From assembly GCF_900766305.1 (NCBI RefSeq), contig NZ_CAAFUZ010000010.1, positions 1 to 42,104 of the forward strand: a stretch of DNA of 42,104 bases, written 5' to 3'. The notes beneath the pieces were generated by a model that did no database searches, was not told the DNA's origin, and saw only the letters and a program-made list of their open reading frames with translations. A program made the translations under genes and the position numbers. The DNA is from an uncultured Gemella sp. GTDB taxonomy: Bacteria; Bacillota; Bacilli; Staphylococcales; Gemellaceae. Positions 36,822 to 42,104 of this stretch are shown one piece after another. Positions within the stretch are counted from its first letter, which is position 1, and every line of letters begins with the position of its first letter.

Positions 36822-37868
36822 CTATCCATTAATATCATCGATAACTTCTTTTAATAGTTCATATGAATGATGTTGTGCTTTTTCATCATAAATATATGAA
36901 TTTATCATTAATTCATCGAACTCTACCCTACGTTTTAAATCTAAAATTTGATTTTTCACAGTTTCCTTATTACCAATAAATGAGATTTTTGTCATCTGAT
37001 CAACGACAGCTTTCTCATGATCAACTATCTCATCATGTTCAAATGCAATTGGTCCAAAATGTGGCACTTTAGTTGTCGCGATATAATTTTTCCAAACCGC
37101 TTCTTCCGATTGTACTGGAGGAACCATACCTTGAGGATTACTTGTAATGATATTTAAAAATGATTGAATCTGAGTTGTTGATAATCTTTTTGCTTCTTCA
37201 TCAGTATCTGCAACAACTGCATTGGCACCTAAAATCACATACGGCTCGCTTAAAACTTCTGATGGTTTAAAATAATGTCTATAAATAGCTACTGCATTTT
37301 CCATCATAGCTGGAGCAAAATGCGATGCAAATGAATAAGGTAAGCCTAGCTCAGCAGCTACATATGCACTATCAGTACTTGAACCTAATATGTATAGTGG
37401 AACATTAAGCCCGGCAGCTGGATATGCATGAACAGGTCTTGTATCTTTAAAATACCCAGATAGCTCCACGACTTCTTTTTTAAAATCCATCTCTCTATTA
37501 GTATTTCTTCTAATAGCTCGCGCAGTGTTATAATCAGTACCCGGTGCACGCCCTAAACCTAAATCAACTCTACCTGGATAAAGAGTCTCCAAAGTCCCAT
37601 ATTGTTCAGCAACTATATATGGACTATGATTAGGTAACATCACACCACCTGATCCTACTCTAATATTTTTTGTATTATCTAGTGTACGCTGTATTAGCAA
37701 TTGTGTCGCACTACTTGCTACACTTTTTGTATTATGATGTTCTGCAATCCAATATCTTTCATATCCTAATTCATCAGCCTTTTTAGCTAATTTAACCATT
37801 GCGTCAATAGCATCTTTAAAATTCTGTCCCTGTCTTAATGGAGCTAAATTTAAAATTGAAATTTTCAT
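36822..37868 (-). CDS. Luciferase-like flavin-dependent oxidoreductase (LLM class, MsnO8 type)
   Basis: A 348-residue TIM-barrel protein of the bacterial-luciferase superfamily. ERYWIAEHHNTKSVASSATQLLI, VGSGGVMLPNHSPYIVAEQYGTLETLYPGRVDLGLGRAPG and the C-terminal FIGNKETVKNQI are characteristic of the YtmO/YceB-like single-component subgroup. It presumably uses reduced flavin and oxygen; the substrate is unknown. AAGGAG precedes the ATG. It lies 50 nt downstream of the glycosylase gene on the same strand. Confidence 0.9.
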   Translation of the reverse strand: MKISILNLAPLRQGQNFKDAIDAMVKLAKKADELGYERYWIAEHHNTKSVASSATQLLIQRTLDNTKNIRVGSGGVMLPNHSPYIVAEQYGTLETLYPGRVDLGLGRAPGTDYNTARAIRRNTNREMDFKKEVVELSGYFKDTRPVHAYPAAGLNVPLYILGSSTDSAYVAAELGLPYSFASHFAPAMMENAVAIYRHYFKPSEVLSEPYVILGANAVVADTDEEAKRLSTTQIQSFLNIITSNPQGMVPPVQSEEAVWKNYIATTKVPHFGPIAFEHDEIVDHEKAVVDQMTKISFIGNKETVKNQILDLKRRVEFDELMINSYIYDEKAQHHSYELLKEVIDDING

Positions 37869-37918
37869 TGTTGTCTCCTTACTTATTTTCTATCAATATT
37901 TTAATATGAAATATATAG

Positions 37919-38281
37919 CTAGATAAAAATATCCTTTTGTGCTAAATTCTCAATACATTCATCATAGTATGCTGCATCATGTTCTTTATAAATCGGCTTA
38001 TTTATTTTATACTCTTTTAGATCGTTGTGAGGAGAACAAACTTTTCCTCTATAATTTTTATCAAGCCATTCTTTGCTGACATTATAGCCTCTATTCTTCA
38101 TTTCCTGCATGATTAGTTCATGATACTTAAAAAGGAAAAATGGCTTATGTTCAAATACATAATCTACCGTTGCATGTTTCTTACCCCAACCATTTCCTCT
38201 TAATGCACAACACTCTCTATGCTGACCTAAAAGTTGTTGCCTTGGTAATTTTGATATTAGTTCTTCATGCCAAAGTCTCAT
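37919..38281 (-). CDS. Pyrimidine-dimer DNA glycosylase (T4 endonuclease V family)
   Basis: A 120-residue protein matching the Pyr_excise family. MRLWHEELISKLPRQQLLGQHRECCALRG has Glu23, equal in position to the catalytic Glu23 of T4 endonuclease V, and the conserved QHRE context. ATVDYVFEHKPFFLFKYHELIMQEM follows. Such enzymes cut the glycosyl bond at UV-induced cyclobutane dimers. The ATG at 38281 is chosen over the one four codons upstream, because GGAGG is correctly spaced only for 38281 and because the family starts here. It overlaps the DUF1722 gene by 17 nt. Residue 2 is Arg rather than the Thr of T4. Confidence 0.78.
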   Translation of the reverse strand: MRLWHEELISKLPRQQLLGQHRECCALRGNGWGKKHATVDYVFEHKPFFLFKYHELIMQEMKNRGYNVSKEWLDKNYRGKVCSPHNDLKEYKINKPIYKEHDAAYYDECIENLAQKDIFI

Positions 38282-38669
38282 CTTGTCCTCCATTGATAAA
38301 AGTAGATTCTTCTAAATATTTATTTGGATATTTATTTAAAAGATATTTTACTTCTTTTATCAAATCTTCTTTTTTGTATATATTATTATGATATTCTTCA
38401 ATCATTTCGAAAAAATTATCTTTTTCTTCTTTTGTTGCATATTTTTTAAAATATCCCCAAACGTGATGCAATGCATTCGTTACTTGTCCTTTATCTTCAG
38501 GTAAACTTACAGCTTGTTTTATAAGCTCACTCACTTTATTTTGGGATACTTCTTCTTGCTTTAAATATGTTCTAATTTCTAAGTATATTTTACTTGAATG
38601 GCTTAAAACAAGATATTTATTTTTTGCCCATAACTTTTGACATTGAACTCTTACTTCCTTATTATTCAT
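38265..38669 (-). CDS. DUF1722 (YbgA-like) protein
   Basis: A 134-residue protein with the DUF1722 hallmarks LWAKNKYLVLSHSSKIYLEI (about 13-32) and ALHHVWGYFKKYATKEEKDNFFEMIEEY (about 66-93). Enterobacterial YbgA lies beside photolyase, and here the gene overlaps a pyrimidine-dimer glycosylase gene by 17 nt. This points to a shared role in UV-damage handling (inference). It stops with TGA, evidence that TGA terminates translation here. AAAGGATAAA precedes the ATG. Confidence 0.82.
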   Translation of the reverse strand: MNNKEVRVQCQKLWAKNKYLVLSHSSKIYLEIRTYLKQEEVSQNKVSELIKQAVSLPEDKGQVTNALHHVWGYFKKYATKEEKDNFFEMIEEYHNNIYKKEDLIKEVKYLLNKYPNKYLEESTFINGGQDETLA

Positions 38670-38755
38670 TTTATCCTTTCGAAAACAGTTTATTTTTAAT
38701 ATCCATATTATATTATATCTTATGCTTTTTTACTACATATTGATATTAAACTGTA

Positions 38756-38793
38756 TAAAAAGTTCCTTATTAAGTAATAACTTAATAAGGAAC
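38756..38793 (-). terminator. Terminator of the lipoprotein gene
   Basis: On the minus strand GTTCCTTATTAAG / CTTAATAAGGAAC form a 13-bp perfect stem with a 6-nt loop, then UUUUU. It lies 8 nt past the stop. Confidence 0.9.
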
Positions 38794-38800
38794 CTCTGTA

Positions 38801-39736
38801 TTATATTTTTGTTGTATTAAATTTAACCATGTTCTTTTGATTTGCTACGTCCATTTTTATACGCAATAAATTTAATAGATTGTCATTGTCAATCGATACT
38901 TTTCCTGAGTCATCTACTTGAATTGCAAGGTATTGTTTTTCTTTTGCCAAATAATCCATACCTTGTAAATCCACGTATCCATCACCTTTGAAATCAACTG
39001 ATGCCAAGTAAAAAATAAATTTAGAAAATCCTTTTTCTGCAGTATTTTTACTTGTTGCATTCATTTGAGCTAATGGTTCAAAAAATGTTTTGTAGTTTGC
39101 TTTATAAGTAGCTTTAACCGTATATTGATATGTATCGATAGTTGGGGCAATTAAAGATAAGTAAACAGTATTACCCTCAACTTTATAATCAATAAAATCA
39201 TAAGCTCCAGCTTTACCATAAGCATTACCATTAACTTTTAGAATCATAGGACCATATTCATTCATATCGTAATTAATATTTTGGTATTTAAAATTAACAT
39301 TTTCTTCCGATGGAATCATGGACTGTTTTAAATCGTTCCAAGCCTTTTTATACATTTCTCTTTGGTTATTGAATCCTGCTGCTTTAACAATAACATCGAT
39401 ATTTTCTTGGTTTACATAGAAAGCATCAACAACTTTAAGTGCTTCTTGGACTTTTTTATCAGTTATAGTTTTACGTTTTTCTTCTAATTTACTCTGAGCT
39501 CTCTTTAATCGAGTTAACTCGTGGTCAATACTTTTTCCAGTATTTTGCTCAATATAAGTACGTTTAGCACCAACAGGTGAAACTTTAGCATTCCAATCAA
39601 AATCTTTACCTGGTCCTTCAACAGTTTTTAGTTTTTGCTCACTCTGCTTATTTTCAGTTGATTGATTAACACCACAACCAACTACACCAATAGATAACAG
39701 TGTTGCTACTGAAATTAATAAAATATTTTTCTTCAT
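38801..39736 (-). CDS. Lipoprotein of unknown function
   Basis: A 311-residue exported protein. MKKNILLISVATLLSIGVVGCG is a lipoprotein signal peptide, with lipobox VVGC and the lipidated Cys21. A Lys/Glu-rich helical stretch at about 75-105 (LTRLKRAQSKLEEKRKTITDKKVQ) is followed by a beta-rich C-terminal half with many Tyr and Asn. I do not recognise the family. AGGAGGAAAG precedes the ATG. It is monocistronic, with a TG-extended TATAAT promoter and strong terminator. Confidence 0.85.
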   Translation of the reverse strand: MKKNILLISVATLLSIGVVGCGVNQSTENKQSEQKLKTVEGPGKDFDWNAKVSPVGAKRTYIEQNTGKSIDHELTRLKRAQSKLEEKRKTITDKKVQEALKVVDAFYVNQENIDVIVKAAGFNNQREMYKKAWNDLKQSMIPSEENVNFKYQNINYDMNEYGPMILKVNGNAYGKAGAYDFIDYKVEGNTVYLSLIAPTIDTYQYTVKATYKANYKTFFEPLAQMNATSKNTAEKGFSKFIFYLASVDFKGDGYVDLQGMDYLAKEKQYLAIQVDDSGKVSIDNDNLLNLLRIKMDVANQKNMVKFNTTKI

Positions 39737-39777
39737 ATACTTTCCTCCTAAATAACTATATAATTATAGTCACTCTA

Positions 39778-39786
39778 ATTATAACA
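39778..39786 (-). promoter_or_regulatory. Extended -10 promoter of the lipoprotein gene
   Basis: TGTTATAAT on the minus strand is a perfect extended -10, 41 nt before the ATG. Just downstream, 39755-39770 is a 16-bp palindrome ACTATATAATTATAGT at the expected start site, which could be an operator. Confidence 0.6.
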
Positions 39787-39793
39787 TAACAGT

Positions 39794-39830
39794 TAAAAAA
39801 AAGAAGTGCTAACTTTAATAAACACTTCTT
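39794..39830 (-). terminator. Terminator of the TraX-like gene
   Basis: On the minus strand AAGAAGTG / CACTTCTT form an 8-bp stem with a 14-nt loop, then UUUUUU. It lies 18 nt past the stop. Confidence 0.82.
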
Positions 39831-39848
39831 GTAAATATTATTTTATCA

Positions 39849-40589
39849 TTAAAGTACCAATGAAATATTTCCATATAATATTATTCTAAATATACCTATA
39901 ATAGCTAAATGTATTGGATAATAGTAGTAAAAGAACCACTTAGAACCAATATGTTTTCCTCTTGTACCATCATATCTCATTAATAATGGTAGAGAGAATA
40001 GAGTTGTAAACTGTAATAATCCATAAAATACATCTATAAATATAATGTAAATAGCTGCATAAACACTTATCCATATAACATAATCAAGTATTTGTTGTTT
40101 TTTATTATTTCTATGATTATACAAAAAGAATGGCATCATTAGAGCTATAGAAGACCAATCCGCTACAAACGTTAATAAACAGAAAACAATAATTACTAAA
40201 ATCTTTAATGTATTATTTATCTTCTCATTTCTAAAGATTGCGATTAATGCAACCGACATCGCCAATGGGAATAAGACACTCGTTTTATTAAATATACTTC
40301 CTGTTGTTATATCAAATGGTATTCCTAAACCGAAGCAAAAAGCAAAGTGACTGATAACAGCAAAGCTCATAATTCTAAAGAAATATTTTTTAATATCTTT
40401 TGTATAATAACATCCTTCTGCGATAAAATACCACATAATTGGCGCTGTTAAACGTCCTACTATGTGCATAAGTACTGGTATTGGTTCTTTAACTAAACCT
40501 GGATATAATAGCCATGCTAAATGATCAATTGTCATAGCAATTATAGCTATATATTTTAACTGGGTTCCATCAAACTTTAAATTCTTCAT
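39849..40589 (-). CDS. TraX-family membrane protein
   Basis: A 246-residue protein with about seven hydrophobic segments. The opening FDGTQLKYIAIIAMTIDHLAWLLYP, then RLTAPIMWYFIAEGCYYTKDIKKYF, is the TraX signature, named after the F-plasmid pilin N-acetylase. Chromosomal copies are common in Firmicutes, where they are thought to be membrane acyltransferase-like proteins; no conjugation genes are nearby. The ribosome binding site before the ATG is GAAAGGAAG. It is transcribed alone. Confidence 0.85.
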   Translation of the reverse strand: MKNLKFDGTQLKYIAIIAMTIDHLAWLLYPGLVKEPIPVLMHIVGRLTAPIMWYFIAEGCYYTKDIKKYFFRIMSFAVISHFAFCFGLGIPFDITTGSIFNKTSVLFPLAMSVALIAIFRNEKINNTLKILVIIVFCLLTFVADWSSIALMMPFFLYNHRNNKKQQILDYVIWISVYAAIYIIFIDVFYGLLQFTTLFSLPLLMRYDGTRGKHIGSKWFFYYYYPIHLAIIGIFRIILYGNISLVL

Positions 40590-40772
40590 CTTCTTCCTTT
40601 CTATACTATTTTTATTTTTTTTTTTTAAATATTAGTTAATATATTAATATAATGAGAATGTTATAAACTACCTTAACTCATAGTATCATATTAATATGCT
40701 TTATACAATTATTTATTTAAACAATATATATAATTCAAAAATAAAAAAGACTTTTAAAAATAAAAATCCTTC

Positions 40773-41159
40773 TTATCTAAACATGGCTATTTCTAGACTA
40801 TCCATATATTGAGCTAATGACTTATTAAATTTTTCATAATCAGCTACTTGAAATTCTTCTGTAGCACACCCAACTGAGCATCTAACTACTTGTAGTTGGT
40901 TATAGAAAGTTATCATCAATGGTACACCTATTATTTTAGAAATACCTCGTATAGTCATCTTTCCAGCTTCTTCTAATTCCATAACTTGTTCTTTTGAGTT
41001 TATATTTGCTGTTTTATCATCCACTAGGACTTCAACATTATCATAGTAATCGTAAGCTAATTCAACACCTCTACAAATGTGCTCCCAACCTACTCTATAA
41101 GTCAATCTATATTCTGCAAATAACCATCCATTTTCTTTTTCTACACCTAGTAAAAGCAT
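40773..41159 (-). CDS. Conserved-looking protein of unknown function
   Basis: A 128-residue soluble acidic protein without a signal or membrane segment. GWLFAEYRLTYRVGWEHICRGVELAYDYYDNVEVLVDDKTANI and the C-terminal half with three Cys-free hydrophobic strands give no family I recognise. It has two cysteines close together (VVRCSVGCATEEF, spaced C-x3-C). The ATG at 41159 is used, because AGGAG is 9 nt before it and directly abuts the ATG three codons upstream. The 183-nt gap beyond its stop is A+T-rich with a long T run and holds no supported feature. Confidence 0.7.
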   Translation of the reverse strand: MLLLGVEKENGWLFAEYRLTYRVGWEHICRGVELAYDYYDNVEVLVDDKTANINSKEQVMELEEAGKMTIRGISKIIGVPLMITFYNQLQVVRCSVGCATEEFQVADYEKFNKSLAQYMDSLEIAMFR

Positions 41160-41233
41160 ATTATTCATCTCCTAATATTCATAACATATATTATTTGTAG
41201 TTTAATTATATTCTAACTTATACTTATTATCAA

Positions 41234-41268
41234 CAAAAAAATGCCTAAGTTATTTCACTTAGACATTT
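41234..41268 (-). terminator. Terminator of the ABC ATPase gene
   Basis: On the minus strand AAATGTCTAAGT / ACTTAGGCATTT form a 12-bp stem with one mismatch and a 6-nt loop, then UUUU. It lies 6 nt past the stop. Confidence 0.85.
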
Positions 41269-41274
41269 TTTATC

Positions 41275-41949
41275 TTATCTTTCTTTTGTCAAAATACCAT
41301 CTTTCATTCGGTAAACATGATCACATTTTTCAATCATTCTATTATCATGTGTTACCATAATAATTGATTTATTTTTTTCTTTACACTCTTTTAAAAGTAA
41401 ATCTACGACTTCAAACGCTCTATCTGAATCAAGACTTGCTGTAGGTTCATCAGCTAAGATAATTGCCGGATTATTGTAAAGAGCTCTAGCAATAGCTAAT
41501 CGTTGTCGTTCTCCACCTGATAAGTCTTTTGGTAATTTATTTTCTAAATGATCTATTCCTAATTCTTTAAATAAAGATTTTTGATCTTGAAGTGTTTGTC
41601 TTTTTCGCTTATTTATTCTATCAACTAATTCTAACTGTTGTTTTGCAGTTAAAAATGGAACCAAATTAGATGCCTGCAGAACAAATCCAATATCGTTAAA
41701 TCGTAACTTTGCTCTTTCTTTCTCAGACAAATTAGTATAATCTTTTCCGTTAATAATTATTTGACCTTTAGATGGAGTTTGTAAACCTCCAGCTAAAGTT
41801 AAGAAAGTTGATTTACCTGAACCTGATGGACCGATAATCGCAATAAATTGACCCTCTTCTATTTTAAAATTGGTTTCTTTCAAAGCTTCTATTTCTTTAT
41901 TTCCATCTTGATATGATTTAGTTACATTTTTAAATTCTAACACATTCAT
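41275..41949 (-). CDS. ABC transporter ATP-binding protein (MacB/LolD/HrtA-like)
   Basis: A 224-residue ATPase subunit. Walker A is GPSGSGKST (about 40-48), the Q-loop region is GFVLQASNLVPFLT, the signature is LSGGERQRLAIARAL, Walker B is AIILADEPTASLD and the switch His is in VTHD. The NLVPFLT segment after the Q-loop resembles heme-exporter HrtA and other partners of FtsX-type permeases. AGGTG lies before the ATG. The 13 codons just upstream look like a permease C-terminus, so the usual permease-ATPase pair appears broken. The substrate is unknown. Confidence 0.9.
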   Translation of the reverse strand: MNVLEFKNVTKSYQDGNKEIEALKETNFKIEEGQFIAIIGPSGSGKSTFLTLAGGLQTPSKGQIIINGKDYTNLSEKERAKLRFNDIGFVLQASNLVPFLTAKQQLELVDRINKRKRQTLQDQKSLFKELGIDHLENKLPKDLSGGERQRLAIARALYNNPAIILADEPTASLDSDRAFEVVDLLLKECKEKNKSIIMVTHDNRMIEKCDHVYRMKDGILTKER

Positions 41950-41956
41950 ATGACAC

Positions 41957-41995
41957 CTACCCTATTGCTTTCAATGGATCAATTTTTCGGTTGTA
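41957..41995 (-). pseudogene. Remnant of an FtsX-type ABC permease C-terminus
   Basis: On the minus strand the frame reads YNRKIDPLKAIG then TAG, 7 nt before the ATPase ATG. R-x-IDPL-x-A-I is the typical last line of MacB/FtsX-type permeases. Upstream, the same frame runs through a G+C-rich hairpin and meets TGA at about 42036-42038, with further stops beyond, so no longer permease frame is visible in the window. This is likely a decayed or interrupted permease gene. Confidence 0.5.
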
Positions 41996-41999
41996 TACT

Positions 42000-42035
42000 A
42001 AATCCGGGGCATGGAAAAATTCCAGCCCCGGATTT
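42000..42035. repeat. G+C-rich hairpin next to the permease remnant
   Basis: AAATCCGGGG and CCCCGGATTT are perfect inverted arms, continued inside by TGGAA/TTCCA around an AAA loop, about 16 bp in all. It is strikingly G+C-rich for this genome. It sits where the permease frame breaks, so it may be a small inserted repeat or a terminator. Confidence 0.55.
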
Positions 42036-42104
42036 CAATTTTTATATGCAAAAAGACAAATATCCAATATAATTAAGGTGTACAAAAATAATTAACTAAG
42101 AAAG

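Noticed and set aside
39849..40589. Evidence of a conjugative element from the TraX-like gene
   Set aside because: TraX-like genes are common on chromosomes. No relaxase, coupling protein, integrase or attachment site is in the window.

Overview
The window looks like a chromosomal segment of a low-GC Gram-positive coccus of the Bacilli, most likely Gemella or a close relative. I judge this from the strongly A+T-rich DNA, the AGGAGG-type ribosome binding sites, and Bacilli-type gene neighbourhoods (hbs-folE-mtrB, ctsR-clpC-radA, secG-rnr-smpB, glnR-glnA). No tRNA, rRNA, CRISPR array, phage or complete insertion sequence was seen. Most genes are on the minus strand. Most transcription units end in a clear hairpin plus U-tract. 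Genus is inferred, not proven.

Layout. 1-6.5 kb: branched-chain amino-acid carrier brnQ with a CodY-like box, then topA, map, a NagD-type phosphatase and the cell-cycle kinase-fold gene ccrZ. 6.5-10.5 kb: an operon of a tiny membrane protein, a MurJ/YtgP-type flippase, an RsuA-type pseudouridine synthase and dipeptidase pepV. 10.6-12.6 kb (+): glnR-glnA behind a perfect GlnR box. 12.6-15 kb: trxA and groESL, the latter under a CtsR box instead of CIRCE. 15-16.6 kb (+): an NADH oxidase gene with an in-frame TGA. 16.6-19 kb: hbs, folE, a TRAP (mtrB) homologue and gpsA. 19.1-20.2 kb (+): three small genes of unknown function (a 67-residue protein, a one-pass membrane protein, a secreted Ser-rich protein). 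20.2-25 kb: a structured intergenic repeat, typA, lctP and smpB. 25-33.4 kb: rnr, secG, a PIN/TRAM protein, radA, clpC and ctsR. 33.4-36.1 kb: pbuX behind a guanine-class purine riboswitch, and class 1A pyrD. 36.3-42.1 kb: DUF302, a luciferase-like oxidoreductase, a pyrimidine-dimer glycosylase overlapping a DUF1722 gene, a lipoprotein, a TraX-like protein, an unknown protein and an ABC ATPase with a permease remnant just upstream.

Most notable. The NADH oxidase reading frame (15223-16584) is intact over 454 codons except for a single TGA at codon 42. This is exactly where the redox-active cysteine of the Nox family lies (S-F-x-G-C-G becomes S-F-M-G-TGA-G). The TGA is followed, 22 nt later, by a GGA loop closed by a perfect 8-bp stem. 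That geometry fits a bacterial SECIS element. TGA is a normal stop elsewhere in the window (ctsR and the DUF1722 gene), so genome-wide reassignment is unlikely. The candidate explanation is a selenocysteine-containing NADH oxidase. The competing explanations are a recent nonsense mutation or a sequence error. No sel genes lie in the window, so the decisive test lies outside it.

Regulation is well marked. CtsR joins groESL to ctsR-clpC in one heat/protein-quality regulon. GlnR governs glutamine synthetase, a purine aptamer governs the xanthine/guanine permease, a dyad overlaps the lctP promoter, and a Rex-like dyad precedes the NADH oxidase gene.
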